Below are positions 17,038 through 25,101 of a stretch of DNA of 64,000 nt, piece by piece (within the stretch, counting starts at the first letter, position 1; every line of letters starts with the position of its first letter). Below the pieces are notes generated by a model. It was given only the letters and a program-made list of their open reading frames with translations, was not told the DNA's origin and searched no databases. Origin of the DNA: an uncultured Prevotellaceae bacterium (GTDB taxonomy: Bacteria; Bacteroidota; Bacteroidia; Bacteroidales; Muribaculaceae); assembly GCA_947167995.1 (NCBI GenBank), contig CAMVKS010000002.1:34182-98181 (forward strand). Reading direction: 5' to 3'. Position numbers and translations under genes: made by a program.

Positions 17038-18615
17038 TTATTGTGATTTGTTTTCTAAATATTGACAAAGTGCTTCGGCACAACGTTCGCCGTCGATAGC
17101 ACTCGACACTATTCCGCCGGCATAGCCCGCTCCCTCACCGCAGGGATAAAGGCCCTTCACGTCGACGTGATGCAGCAGTTCGCTGTCGCGTGTGATGCGC
17201 AAGGGCGACGAAGTGCGGGTCTCCACACCAATGACTATTGCCTCGTTGGTCAAGAAGCCCTTAGCCTGACGGCCAAAGAGTTTGAAGGCTTTTGTCAATC
17301 GATGGCTGATGAACTGCGGCAGCCACTGGTCGAGACGCGAGGGTTGCAAGCCTGCCGCATAGGACGATGGGGGGATGAGTTTCGAAGGCTTGCCCTGCAC
17401 AAAGTCGAGCATGCGCTGAGCCCCTGCGCACTGGCTGTTACCTGCCATCTGATAGGCGCGCTGCTCCAGTGCTTCCTGGAAGCGCATCACGCGCAGGATG
17501 CCATACTGATGGAAGCGCTTGGGCACGTCGTCGGGACGCACCTCGACCACCATGCCGCTGTTGGCCCAATAAGAGCCTCGTGTGCTTGGCGACATACCAT
17601 TTACCACCAGCAGCCCTGGCTCGCTCGCCGCTGGCACCACAATGCCGCCAGGGCACATGCAGAAGGAATACACACCACGGTCGTTAATCTGGGTGACAAA
17701 GCTATACTCAGCAGCCGGCAGATAGTCGCCACGACCATCTGGACGGTGATACTGAATCCGGTCTATTATGTGTTGTGGATGCTCCAGGCGCACTCCCACA
17801 GCAATGCCCTTCTCTTCCATGAAAATATCGGCCTCATGAAGCATTTCATAGACATCGCGCGCCGAGTGTCCAGTAGCAAGAATCACTGGACCGTGAAACT
17901 CGGCACCAGTTGAGCTTTTAACGCCTGTAACCTCTCGCTCATCGCTGATAATCAACTCAGTCACTCTTGTGCCGAAATGCACCTCACCACCGCAGTCGAG
18001 GATTGTGTTGCGCATGTTCTCGATGATGCCCGGCAACTTGTCGCTACCGATGTGGGGATGAGCGTCGATGAGGATGTCCTCGCTCGCACCATGCTGATGG
18101 AAAATGCCTAAAATACGTTCCACCGAGCCACGCTTCTTGCTGCGGGTGTATAGCTTGCCGTCGCTATAGGCTCCTGCCCCACCCTCACCAAAGCAGTAGT
18201 TGCTATCGGGGTTCACAACACCTTGTCGTGATATTGCAGCCACATCGAGACGACGGTCACGAACATTCTTGCCACGCTCAAGCACAATGGGCTTCACACC
18301 CAGCTCAATGAGGCGTAATGCAGCAAAGAGCCCCCCAGGACCTGCACCAACCACAATAGCTTGGCGGTCGCCTTTGACACGCCGGTAAACGATGGGCGGC
18401 ACCAAGTAGTCGGCCTTCATCGGCTCATCGATATAAGCTCGCACCTTGAGATTCACCATCACCTTTTCCTTGCGCGCGTCGATTGAACGCTTGATGATGC
18501 GCACGCCACTGAGTCGTCGGCGCATGATGCCTTCTTGCTTAGCCACAACTTCCTCGACAGCGTCAAGAAAATGTGCAGTGCGTGGATCCACACGCAGTTG
18601 TATTTCTTTTATCAT
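17038..18615 (-). CDS. FAD-dependent dehydrogenase, COG2509 family
   Basis: 525 aa from the ATG at 18615 (MIKEIQLRVDPRTAHFL); an earlier in-frame start adds 15 residues of no character. A small N-terminal domain (about 1-85) typical of COG2509 precedes the FAD-binding motif VVGAGPGGLFAALRLIELG (about 92-110). Further family features are NYCFGEGGAGAYSDGKLYTR, VILATGHSARDVYEMLH and the C-terminal GLYPCGEGAGYAGGIVSSAI. The physiological substrate of this family is unknown to me. It heads the psuK-psuG operon here, which suggests but does not prove a link to nucleoside metabolism. Confidence 0.88.
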   Translation of the reverse strand: MIKEIQLRVDPRTAHFLDAVEEVVAKQEGIMRRRLSGVRIIKRSIDARKEKVMVNLKVRAYIDEPMKADYLVPPIVYRRVKGDRQAIVVGAGPGGLFAALRLIELGVKPIVLERGKNVRDRRLDVAAISRQGVVNPDSNYCFGEGGAGAYSDGKLYTRSKKRGSVERILGIFHQHGASEDILIDAHPHIGSDKLPGIIENMRNTILDCGGEVHFGTRVTELIISDEREVTGVKSSTGAEFHGPVILATGHSARDVYEMLHEADIFMEEKGIAVGVRLEHPQHIIDRIQYHRPDGRGDYLPAAEYSFVTQINDRGVYSFCMCPGGIVVPAASEPGLLVVNGMSPSTRGSYWANSGMVVEVRPDDVPKRFHQYGILRVMRFQEALEQRAYQMAGNSQCAGAQRMLDFVQGKPSKLIPPSSYAAGLQPSRLDQWLPQFISHRLTKAFKLFGRQAKGFLTNEAIVIGVETRTSSPLRITRDSELLHHVDVKGLYPCGEGAGYAGGIVSSAIDGERCAEALCQYLENKSQ

Positions 18616-18694
18616 ATAATATTGAGTATTACTGAACAAGAAAAAAGGGAAGGAAGGCATTAACTCTCCACTCTCACTCTTTCCTCTACACTAT

Positions 18695-18751
18695 CTAAAA
18701 CAGTTTAGACAGGTTCTCGCTCATCATCTTCACCGACATTTCAGTTTGCAT
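18695..18751 (-). pseudogene. 3' half of a small host ORF interrupted by the prophage (candidate)
   Basis: The minus strand reads ATG CAA ACT GAA, encoding MQTEMSVKMMSENLSKLF and stop. The codon use is host-like and GC-richer than the adjoining phage DNA. Joined at the shared CATGA to the segment at 45129-45173 it forms one uninterrupted 32-codon frame (MKSLKKLKSRYSLF joined to MQTEMSVKMM and so on). This is a hypothesis; no such product is known to me. Confidence 0.4.
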
Positions 18752-18776
18752 GATTTAATAACTTATTATATCTTTG
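18745..18776 (+). promoter_or_regulatory. Promoter of the serine integrase
   Basis: TTTG (18745-18748), 20 bp, TATCTTTG (18769-18776), followed by the integrase start 36 nt further on. If attL is at CATGA (18749-18753), the -33 box lies on the host side of the junction and the -7 box on the phage side. Confidence 0.7.
18749..18753. other. Candidate attL core (CATGA)
   Basis: CATGA occurs here and at 45129-45133. Crossing over at this site restores a single in-frame host ORF. Serine integrases need only a very short shared core, so five base pairs suffice. Alternative 8-bp matches are listed under rejected items. Confidence 0.4.
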
Positions 18777-18812
18777 TGCCATAATTACAAACCGCAAAAT
18801 TAATATAATATT

Positions 18813-20483
18813 ATGGCAAAAGCAATTTTATTGGTAAGAGTTTCAACAGAACGTCAAAGTTTCGACGAACAGGAACACCAGCTTTATGAAATGGCAGTTA
18901 ATGATGGCTATGCTGATAGTGACATCATCGCCATTGCTGAAAAAGAAAGTGGAATCAAGTTGACTGAAGAACAGCGCAAGGGACTGAACCGCTTGAAAGA
19001 AGTGGTTAATGAAGAAGAAGTTGCCGTTGTTTATGCTTGGGAAATTTCACGAATTGCCAGGAGGAAGAAGATACTTTTCAGTATTTTGGACTTTCTGACC
19101 ACTCGCAAAATTCAGTTGGTAATCCGTGAACCATTCATTAAGCTGTTAAATGAAGATGGCACAATAAATGAAGCAAGCGAAACAATGTTCACTTTGTTTG
19201 CACAAATGGCTGAAAGTGAAATGCGAAACAAAAAAGCCCGTTTCAAAAGGTCAAAGAAAAAGAATGCTGAGCAAATGAAGTACAGTGGTGGTGCAAAGGT
19301 AAAATTTGGTTACACCCTTGACGCAAATAAAACCTATATCATTGACACTGAACAGGCTGAAATTGTGAGAATGGTATATAGGATGTATCTTGAAAGTGAT
19401 AAAGGTTATTCCAGACTTAGTGACGAACTTCAAAACCGCGGTATTGATGTAAGTGTGCGAATGGTCGCTAACATTTTAAGTGATTCTGCTTACATGGGTG
19501 AATGTGTTACACCGCGAGGATTGAAAAGACGTTACCCCATCATCATTGACCGTAAAACATGGGAAAAGGTTGCAGCAAAACGCGGAAGAAATGATAAGGA
19601 AGCAAGCAAAAGCAGCAAATACTTCTTTGGGGCAAAATTGATTGTCTGTCCTGATTGTGGAAGGCATTATATTGTTACAGGTACAACAGGAATATACAAG
19701 TGCATGGGCGCATGGGCAAAACAATGTGACAATGGCACACAGATAAAAGTCAACACACTTGACAGCATTCTTTGGTTTGATGTCAAGGATGATTTGAGAA
19801 CCAGCCTTGCAATCAACAAAGAAGAAAAAATTGCTGAATACAACGGTAAAATTGAAGTGTTAAAATCGAAAATTGCTGCCGCCCAAACAGTCATTTCAGG
19901 TGTTGAAAATCGATTGGAGAAAGTGGGTTTGCTTTTTGAAAAAGGTGCTTACACTGAATATAAGATGCTAAAACGCATTAATGAAATAAAGTTAGAGCAA
20001 ACAACGGCTGAAAACAATATTACGTTGTATCAGTCACAAATCGCCAACATTGAAGCCATTATTAAAACACTTAATGACAATGGCAATATCATTGAACGTC
20101 TGAATGCTGCCGATGATGCCGTTAATAACATGGAGAACTTAAAAGAAATGTATGCAATTATACATTCTTTCATTGAAAAGGTAGAATTGACTGAAAGACC
20201 AATGAAAAGTTCAAAATACGTCAAAAGAATTGACATTACACACGTCAGCGGTGAAGTTAGTACATACTTCTATTACTACCGCAAACAGACAGGAACAAAA
20301 ATATACTATGCACCAACAACTGCCGTCAAAGAACAATTGATAGAGCGCGAGAAATTAGTGCCGTGTGACTTTGATGAAGAATTCAGAGAAATAATCAGGA
20401 TTCCTTCCAACTACGTTCCAACAGGGAACAAGCGCGGTCCAAAAAAGGGTTCAAAACACAAAAAAAAGCGCAACACTATGTAA
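18813..20483 (+). CDS. int: Large serine recombinase (phage integrase)
   Basis: 556 aa. The N-terminal resolvase domain begins AILLVRVSTERQ with the catalytic Ser at residue 11 and has the usual EISRIARR segment. A Recombinase domain follows (about 165-260), then a zinc ribbon (CPDCG near 282 and later Cys residues in YKCMGAW and QCDN), and a long coiled-coil region (about 345-420). This is the layout of large serine integrases, which join attP and attB without host factors. It lies at the left prophage edge, opposite to the structural genes, with its own promoter and terminator. Low GC matches the phage rather than the host. Confidence 0.95.
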   Translation: MAKAILLVRVSTERQSFDEQEHQLYEMAVNDGYADSDIIAIAEKESGIKLTEEQRKGLNRLKEVVNEEEVAVVYAWEISRIARRKKILFSILDFLTTRKIQLVIREPFIKLLNEDGTINEASETMFTLFAQMAESEMRNKKARFKRSKKKNAEQMKYSGGAKVKFGYTLDANKTYIIDTEQAEIVRMVYRMYLESDKGYSRLSDELQNRGIDVSVRMVANILSDSAYMGECVTPRGLKRRYPIIIDRKTWEKVAAKRGRNDKEASKSSKYFFGAKLIVCPDCGRHYIVTGTTGIYKCMGAWAKQCDNGTQIKVNTLDSILWFDVKDDLRTSLAINKEEKIAEYNGKIEVLKSKIAAAQTVISGVENRLEKVGLLFEKGAYTEYKMLKRINEIKLEQTTAENNITLYQSQIANIEAIIKTLNDNGNIIERLNAADDAVNNMENLKEMYAIIHSFIEKVELTERPMKSSKYVKRIDITHVSGEVSTYFYYYRKQTGTKIYYAPTTAVKEQLIEREKLVPCDFDEEFREIIRIPSNYVPTGNKRGPKKGSKHKKKRNTM

Positions 20484-20490
20484 AATTCTT

Positions 20491-20525
20491 AACCGCTTTG
20501 CCAAATGGTAGAGCGGTATTTTTTT
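20491..20525 (+). terminator. Rho-independent terminator of the integrase gene
   Basis: ACCGCT (20491-20496) pairs with AGCGGT (20511-20516), followed by ATTTTTTT. It starts 8 nt after the integrase stop. Confidence 0.8.
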
Positions 20526-20529
20526 AAAC

Positions 20530-20560
20530 AAAAAATGGCAGCATCCTACGATACTACCAT
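20530..20560 (-). terminator. Rho-independent terminator of the head/MTP operon
   Basis: On the minus strand ATGGTAGTATCG and GGATGCTGCCAT form an 11-12 bp stem with two U-G pairs, followed by TTTTTTG. The wobble pairs are favourable only in minus-strand RNA, which fits termination of the leftward head/tail operon. Confidence 0.75.
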
Positions 20561-20646
20561 TCCATTTTGAATAATCCACCTATTGCCGTCAATCAGACAT
20601 TAATCTATGGGTTAAACTGCCCACCCTGTTCTGCTTGTTCACCTAC

Positions 20647-20970
20647 TTAACCACCATTGTTAAGTGCTGCATTTTCATAACTGATAATGTTGACGTTGAT
20701 TCTTGCTGTTGCAGTTTCTCCATCATAAGTTGCAGTTGCAATTGTTTCGATTCTTGTTCCTGCTACTGCACTTGGTGGTGCTGTGTACAACAATTTCTTG
20801 GTTGTAGTGTTTGCAGTCAATTCTGACACCTCAGGGTCAAATGTTATTCTGCACTCACTTGTTACATCGTCACCGTTCATGTCAAACACTGCAAAATCTG
20901 TGTTTGCACCGTGCTGCTGTTGGCAGTTAATGGTGTAAGAACTTGCATCAAATGTTAGTTGGCTGCTGTT
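20647..20970 (-). CDS. Ig-like C-terminal extension of the major tail protein, reached by -1 frameshift
   Basis: An open frame with no stop continues in -1 phase from the A9 run at the end of the major tail protein gene. Slippage would replace the last residues TAAN with about 107 residues starting NSSQLTFDASSYTINC. The extension has the alternating strand pattern of a bacterial Ig-like (Big) domain: VTSECRITF, then ATATYDGETATARINVNI. Its nearest possible start codons lie inside the domain, which argues against independent translation. Frameshifted Ig-like extensions of tail-tube proteins are known in other siphophages; here it is inferred from the sequence alone. Confidence 0.75.
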   Translation of the reverse strand, partial: NSSQLTFDASSYTINCQQQHGANTDFAVFDMNGDDVTSECRITFDPEVSELTANTTTKKLLYTAPPSAVAGTRIETIATATYDGETATARINVNIISYENAALNNGG

Positions 20971-21425
20971 TTTTTTTGCAGTGCGCCAACACCTGTGAAG
21001 TTGACAGTGTAAGTCGCATACTCACCATTAGGCGCATTCAACGACAAACTGTTAATTACAACCTTACCAACATACTGTGGTGCTGTTGCTGAAGCTGCCT
21101 GTGCAGTCCAACCGCCAGTGGGTACATTGGTAACTGTGTCTGCTTGTGATTTCTTGCAGAATACAGCATCAACAGGTGTTTTAGCGACCATAATATCAAA
21201 CAGGTCATCAAAATTGTCACCTTCACCGTCAAGTGAATAAAGGTTTTCAGATGTTGCAGTCCAGTTCAACAGATTTACTTCCTGTGAAGCCCAGTCGCCT
21301 GCACCCTCATCTTTGTTTGAAGTATCAGCCATATCAGCTGAAATTTCCAGCGTGTGTGAAGTAGCAAATGCAATTGATTTACCACCTAAAAAAAGCATCA
21401 AGCTGCCACCTTTAATTTTACTCAT
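20955..21425 (-). CDS. Phage major tail (tube) protein, frame-0 product
   Basis: 156 aa from the ATG at 21425 (MSKIKGGSLMLFLGGKSIAF); an alternative ATG lies two codons upstream. The short N-terminal strand, the ADMADTSNKDEGAGDWASQE segment and the TVNFTGVGAL ending are typical of tail-tube proteins of the TP901-1/gpV-like fold. It is last in the order connector - head closure - gp10-like - completion protein, exactly where the tube gene is expected. The gene ends in an A9 run that allows a -1 shift into an Ig-like extension; the full product would be about 259 aa. Confidence 0.88.
   Translation of the reverse strand: MSKIKGGSLMLFLGGKSIAFATSHTLEISADMADTSNKDEGAGDWASQEVNLLNWTATSENLYSLDGEGDNFDDLFDIMVAKTPVDAVFCKKSQADTVTNVPTGGWTAQAASATAPQYVGKVVINSLSLNAPNGEYATYTVNFTGVGALQKKTAAN
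20969..20977 (-). other. A9 slippery run, -1 frameshift site in the major tail protein gene
   Basis: On the coding strand the frame-0 codons are CAA AAA AAA ACA, which contains A AAA AAA in the correct phase for tandem -1 slippage. The frame-0 stop TAA follows four codons later. Transcriptional slippage on A9 is an alternative mechanism. Confidence 0.75.
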
Positions 21426-21452
21426 ATTCAATTAATATATTAATCTTTTATT

Positions 21453-21824
21453 TTACTTTATTGTTACTTCAATGTTGATTCTCTGAACGAATGTATTTTC
21501 ATAGAAATCTTCATTGGCATTAGTTATCTTTATGTCTTCAATGTGTTCTGTTGTTTTGTGATTAAGTGCTTCACTTACCGCGTCAGCTATATTCACAGAT
21601 TCTTCATATTTAGTTGAAGCAACCACAATTTCAATACCGCATTTCTCATTTTCCCAATCTTTATTATTTGCAGGTGTGTAATAGTTTCTTCTGTAAACAA
21701 TGAATGGGAATGTTGTTGTTGCATTTGCAATAAGTGGAAATATCTTGTTGCCTACATAAGAAGTAACACTATCACCTGTTTTTAACAGTTCAACTATTTC
21801 TTTACCTATCTTAAAGTTTTTCAT
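21453..21824 (-). CDS. Phage tail completion/terminator protein (DUF3168-like)
   Basis: 123 aa, starting 4 nt inside the end of the upstream gene. The sequence VTSYVGNKIFPLIANATTTF followed by PFIVYRRN, and CGIEIVVASTKYEESVNIAD, matches the DUF3168/gp17-type tail completion family, which caps the tail tube at the head-proximal end. Ordering directly before the tail-tube gene supports this. No membrane segment or signal peptide is present, as expected for a virion assembly protein. Confidence 0.72.
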   Translation of the reverse strand: MKNFKIGKEIVELLKTGDSVTSYVGNKIFPLIANATTTFPFIVYRRNYYTPANNKDWENEKCGIEIVVASTKYEESVNIADAVSEALNHKTTEHIEDIKITNANEDFYENTFVQRINIEVTIK

Positions 21825-22297
21825 TGTATGCCCAAGTTCCTTAATGCGTTATCTATACTTTGTGTTATTGCTTCCGTTATTGCGCTTTCATTCTGTCTTG
21901 CTGACTTGAAGAAGTAGTGTGGTTTAATGCTACCAGTGTAGCGCGGTTTTCCTGTCCTTTTCAGTGCGTATCTTCTACTGTTTTCATCAATGCCTGTAAT
22001 CTTTGCGCCTTTGGTGTAACGTGCTTTTGTTCCCTTCTCAAACCACCTAAGTTTGTAATCGCCCATAATGGAAACGGTTGCTTCCGTGTATGCTTTATCA
22101 CCCTTGACGGTAACACCTTTTTCCATTGAAGAAGAATTGAATGATGATGAACGAAGATTTTGAAGTGTGTTCTGTTTAAGCACTTCACCACCTGCTTTAA
22201 CCGCTTTGAACATTATATCACGTCTGATATTGTCATCCGCTAATGTGTCAAGCAGTTTATCAACTTGTGCAGAATCTATGTTCACATTCTCATTCAT
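21821..22297 (-). CDS. HK97 gp10-like phage tail-completion protein
   Basis: 158 aa. The pattern MFKAVKAGGEVLKQNTLQNL near the N-terminus and RWFEKGTKARYTKGAKITG in the middle are typical of the HK97 gp10-like family (PF04883). It overlaps both neighbours by a few bases, as is usual for head-tail joining genes. It is expected to act at the head-tail junction or tail terminator. The basic, Lys/Arg-rich central part is normal for the family. Confidence 0.75.
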   Translation of the reverse strand: MNENVNIDSAQVDKLLDTLADDNIRRDIMFKAVKAGGEVLKQNTLQNLRSSSFNSSSMEKGVTVKGDKAYTEATVSIMGDYKLRWFEKGTKARYTKGAKITGIDENSRRYALKRTGKPRYTGSIKPHYFFKSARQNESAITEAITQSIDNALRNLGIQ

Positions 22298-22607
22298 TTA
22301 TCAATTCAGCAATCACAACTATATCATTATATTCACGTCTTTTTTCAACAGACAGCACCCTGTACATCTTTTCTTGCCACTCTATGTGTGAAGTGTCCTT
22401 TACAGGAACATAACTTCTAACATTGAAAGTCTTTTGGTAGTTGTACACTATTTCATCATTCTCGTTGGTTCTGTTTCCGCTGTTGAAATCAACACGGGCG
22501 CGTGTGGTCATGCTCAACACATAGTCTTCCATCCTTTCACCGTAATCATTAACGGTGCTTTCCACATTGTAAATTTTCACCACCTCATTAAGTCTTCCTG
22601 CTATCAT
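22290..22607 (-). CDS. Phage head closure protein (SPP1 gp16 / PF05521-like)
   Basis: 105 aa. MIAGRLNEVVKIYN at the start and RVLSVEKRREYNDIVVIAEL at the end are typical of the small beta-barrel head-closure (head-tail joining) family. Such proteins plug the connector after DNA packaging. The gene overlaps the gp10-like gene by 8 nt and follows the connector gene by 12 nt, the standard order. Confidence 0.78.
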   Translation of the reverse strand: MIAGRLNEVVKIYNVESTVNDYGERMEDYVLSMTTRARVDFNSGNRTNENDEIVYNYQKTFNVRSYVPVKDTSHIEWQEKMYRVLSVEKRREYNDIVVIAELINE

Positions 22608-22619
22608 AATAAACCGTCA

Positions 22620-22943
22620 TTAATCAGTTATATTTGAAGTACCATTTTTGTCACCGTTATAGTTTTTGAATAGTGCAATAAGGTATTCATAAGCATGTTG
22701 AAGTGGTGTAGCTGCGCCAAACGTCACACTCTCGCGGTTAGCATAATAGTTGCCAATCAGTAACAGCATCGCTTGCTTCAACGGTGTTGGCAGTGTATCA
22801 CCTAAATCACTTAATTCAACGTCTATATGTTTCTGTACCACATTTTCAGCAACGTTGATAAGTGTTTCAATGTATGCGTCATCATCACTGAAATCTGTAT
22901 CTATGTTCAGATGTTTCTTTGCCTCTTCAAGTGTTATGTACAT
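22620..22943 (-). CDS. Phage head-tail connector (gp6-like, PF05135 type)
   Basis: 107 aa. The start MYITLEEAKKHLNIDTDFSD, the acidic DDAYIETLINVAENVVQKHI helix and the later PLKQAMLLLIGNYYANRE are hallmarks of the HK97 gp6/SPP1 gp15 adaptor family. It forms the ring under the portal. It lies just after the capsid gene, as expected. Confidence 0.85.
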   Translation of the reverse strand: MYITLEEAKKHLNIDTDFSDDDAYIETLINVAENVVQKHIDVELSDLGDTLPTPLKQAMLLLIGNYYANRESVTFGAATPLQHAYEYLIALFKNYNGDKNGTSNITD

Positions 22944-22981
22944 TCTTTTATAGTATTGTTGAATTATATTTCTTGGTTTTC

Positions 22982-23009
22982 ATGGGGTGATATGTTGCAA
23001 CCACCCCAT
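22982..23009. other. Perfect stem-loop in the capsid-connector gap
   Basis: ATGGGGTG (22982-22989) pairs with CACCCCAT (23002-23009). The minus strand has no T-tract after it, so it is more likely an mRNA-stabilising or processing hairpin than a terminator. It lies between the very highly expressed capsid gene and the minor connector gene. Confidence 0.45.
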
Positions 23010-23042
23010 TTTGCCAAGTTGAAGTTATTTTTTAGTTTGTGA

Positions 23043-24392
23043 TTACTCACCAATCTGACCTGCTGCAAATGCATCCTCTCTAAGTATCTTAGCATCGAAG
23101 AATGCGTTAACAACAATCCTTATTTGACCAGCAGCAGCTTTGGTGTATGGGTCAACGGTCAAATCAATGCCACCCCAAGAACCAATTGCAAGGTTAGACC
23201 AATCACCATAGATGTACTTCTTACCGTCAACGTGTGAAGTGTTGAATGCAGGTGTGCCATCAACTGCGTTGCTCTCGAAAACCATACCAGTGCCGTTAGT
23301 ACCCTTAATCATGCCGCGAAGTGCTGCCTTTGCTTTGTTGCTCATTACATACTTGCACTCGCCAAGTACATTTGCATCTTCAACGTCTGACTCAACAGTG
23401 CAAAGGTCTTCAAAGTCTGCAACTGTTTCAGCGGTAAGTGTGTTGAACATACCAACAGGCGCAATGACTACTGAACCACCTTCTTTGCCGTCACCGCTGC
23501 CAAGAATTGTTTCCTCCAGTTTTGAATTGATTGCATTGATAAGGTCAGTTCTAATTGTATTCTCAACATCCACTGAATCCTGAACAATCATTTGTTTTGA
23601 GATGTCAACATAAGCGGTCAGACGGTGTGGAGTAAGCTTAACATTGCTGAATGATGGGTCAGCATCCTTGGCTTCCGCAATTTCTCCTTCCCAGCCAACG
23701 TTATTTCCTGACATAACAGGAACCTGAACATCACCAACAAGACCGCTCATGAACTTGGCGCCAGCCTGTGCAAGTACGTTCTTGGCTCTAAGTGGGGTAA
23801 GAATGTCAAGGATGTCAGTTACAACTACATCTTCACCCTCTGCGTTAACGGTAACAGTTGCACGTTGCGATGGGATTTGGATTTGTCCCTGTGTGCTGAT
23901 ACCTGCTTTTCTTGCTTCTGCTTCACCTGCCTTAACAACTGATGCGGTGAAGTCATCCAATTTTTGATTGTTGGCAATGCTTCTGATAGCTTTTACCAAA
24001 CTAAAATTCATTTCTTTCTTATTCATAATATTATGATTACTTTTTATTTCTTTATCTTCTTCTTCATCTTCCTCAACAGGTTCTTCTTCCTTTGGTTCTT
24101 CTGTTGGTTCAGATTGTTTTTCTGTGTCTTCTTGGTCTTCTTCCAAGTCCTTTTCTTCAATTGGCTGTTCTTCCTCAACAGGTTCTTCTTCTGTTGGTTC
24201 ATCAACGTCTGCAATTGCTTCCTTGAATTCCTCGACCAATTCATTCTTTGCATTCAACTTTTGAAGTTCATCAATTATACCTTGAAGTTCATTCTGTTCT
24301 TCCTCTGACAGTTGTCTGCATTCCTTTTCAGCTTTATCTATTATTTCATACCCTCGCATTTTAAGGTTATGCCTTTTTGTAGTCTTCTTCAT
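23043..24392 (-). CDS. HK97-type major capsid protein with acidic N-terminal delta domain
   Basis: 449 aa from MKKTTKRHN (an in-frame ATG lies three codons upstream). Residues 1-55 form a helical scaffold-like segment, about 60-120 an extremely acidic Glu/Pro-rich stretch (EEPVEEEQPIEE and repeats), and from about 130 the HK97 fold: SQRATVTVNAEGEDVVVTDI, LTAYVDISKQMIVQDSVDVE, and GGIDLTVDPYTKAAAGQIRI. The N-terminal part probably acts as the delta domain removed by the adjacent prohead protease. The GATATTTATA motif lies 14 nt upstream of the chosen start, and one copy of the 62-64 bp inverted-repeat element is just beyond it. Confidence 0.92.
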   Translation of the reverse strand: MKKTTKRHNLKMRGYEIIDKAEKECRQLSEEEQNELQGIIDELQKLNAKNELVEEFKEAIADVDEPTEEEPVEEEQPIEEKDLEEDQEDTEKQSEPTEEPKEEEPVEEDEEEDKEIKSNHNIMNKKEMNFSLVKAIRSIANNQKLDDFTASVVKAGEAEARKAGISTQGQIQIPSQRATVTVNAEGEDVVVTDILDILTPLRAKNVLAQAGAKFMSGLVGDVQVPVMSGNNVGWEGEIAEAKDADPSFSNVKLTPHRLTAYVDISKQMIVQDSVDVENTIRTDLINAINSKLEETILGSGDGKEGGSVVIAPVGMFNTLTAETVADFEDLCTVESDVEDANVLGECKYVMSNKAKAALRGMIKGTNGTGMVFESNAVDGTPAFNTSHVDGKKYIYGDWSNLAIGSWGGIDLTVDPYTKAAAGQIRIVVNAFFDAKILREDAFAAGQIGE

Positions 24393-24406
24393 AATGTACA
24401 TTTATA

Positions 24407-24416
24407 TATAAATATC
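24407..24416 (-). promoter_or_regulatory. GATATTTATA motif before the capsid gene
   Basis: Exact 10-mer on the minus strand, 14 nt from the capsid start. Part of a set found before several phage genes. Confidence 0.55.
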
Positions 24417-24441
24417 ATCAAGTTTCAAAAAATCACACTTG

Positions 24442-24503
24442 AAAGTGCCATTGACCGCAATAATGTAGTGTGGTGTGTTTATTATAGTAGTCATTGGCAC
24501 TTT
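24442..24503. repeat. Prophage inverted-repeat element, copy A
   Basis: Arms AAAGTGCCA and TGGCACTTT enclose a conserved 44-bp middle. Both arms differ from the other copies (AAAGTATCA/TGATACTTT) by matching changes, so pairing is kept. It occupies the gap between the protease stop and the capsid leader. Confidence 0.8.
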
Positions 24504-24507
24504 GTTT

Positions 24508-25074
24508 TTACAGTGTGTCAATCTTGTTGCGTAATTCCTTCAACTGTTCCATTGTCTGCTTTACTTCCTCAAATTTTCTGCAATTTGCTGAAGTAGCAAG
24601 ATAAGCAGGCTCAAACACAGGACTTACATCAAACAATCTATCTATCTTTGTTATTGTCCTGTGAAGTCCACCGTTAATGTCGCGTTCCCATTTGTCACCA
24701 CCGTCAGCAATGGTGAATGCAAATGAACTTGATGTTATTTCACCCCTGCTTAGATAGCTTAAAAGTTCATCGCCAAGTGCTGTTTTGGGTGCCTCAAATG
24801 AATAGTGCAGACCGTCTTGTTCAATGGTCAAGTTCAATGTACCTTTGCCGTATCTGCTTCTTGCAAGAATGCCGCGGTTTTCATCATGGTTAAGCAGTGC
24901 AAATATATCACTGTTGGCAATGGTATCTTGGTCAATGGCTGTGGGTTCAATTACTTCACGAAATCCCAAATCTTGTGATTCTGAATTGAACACTATTGCA
25001 GTGCCTTCAACCAACCGTGATTGTTCATTTGCACGTTTGATGGTATTGCTGAATTTCCTTATTTCCTTTTCCAT
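24508..25074 (-). CDS. HK97-family prohead protease
   Basis: 188 aa, with the conserved N-terminal EGTAIVFNSES, the catalytic His in FALLNHDENRGILAR (about residue 70) and the catalytic Ser in RGEITSSSFAFTI (about 115), then SPVFEPAYLATS near the end. These are the features of peptidase family U35/S78. It cleaves scaffold or delta domains in the procapsid. It lies directly upstream of the capsid gene, the standard position, but is separated from the portal by two repeat-protein genes. Confidence 0.92.
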   Translation of the reverse strand: MEKEIRKFSNTIKRANEQSRLVEGTAIVFNSESQDLGFREVIEPTAIDQDTIANSDIFALLNHDENRGILARSRYGKGTLNLTIEQDGLHYSFEAPKTALGDELLSYLSRGEITSSSFAFTIADGGDKWERDINGGLHRTITKIDRLFDVSPVFEPAYLATSANCRKFEEVKQTMEQLKELRNKIDTL

Positions 25075-25101
25075 ACTTTGAAGTGAGTTAAGTTTTTATT
25101 T

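Noticed and set aside
18710..18717. CAGGTTCT shared with 45099-45106 as attachment core
   Set aside because: An 8-bp match between two 200-bp regions is expected about once by chance, and crossing over here creates a stop before the host fragment. Kept only as an alternative.
18773..18780. TTTGTGCC shared with 45121-45128 as attachment core
   Set aside because: Overlaps the -7 promoter box of the integrase and would not restore a host frame; more likely two arms inside attP.
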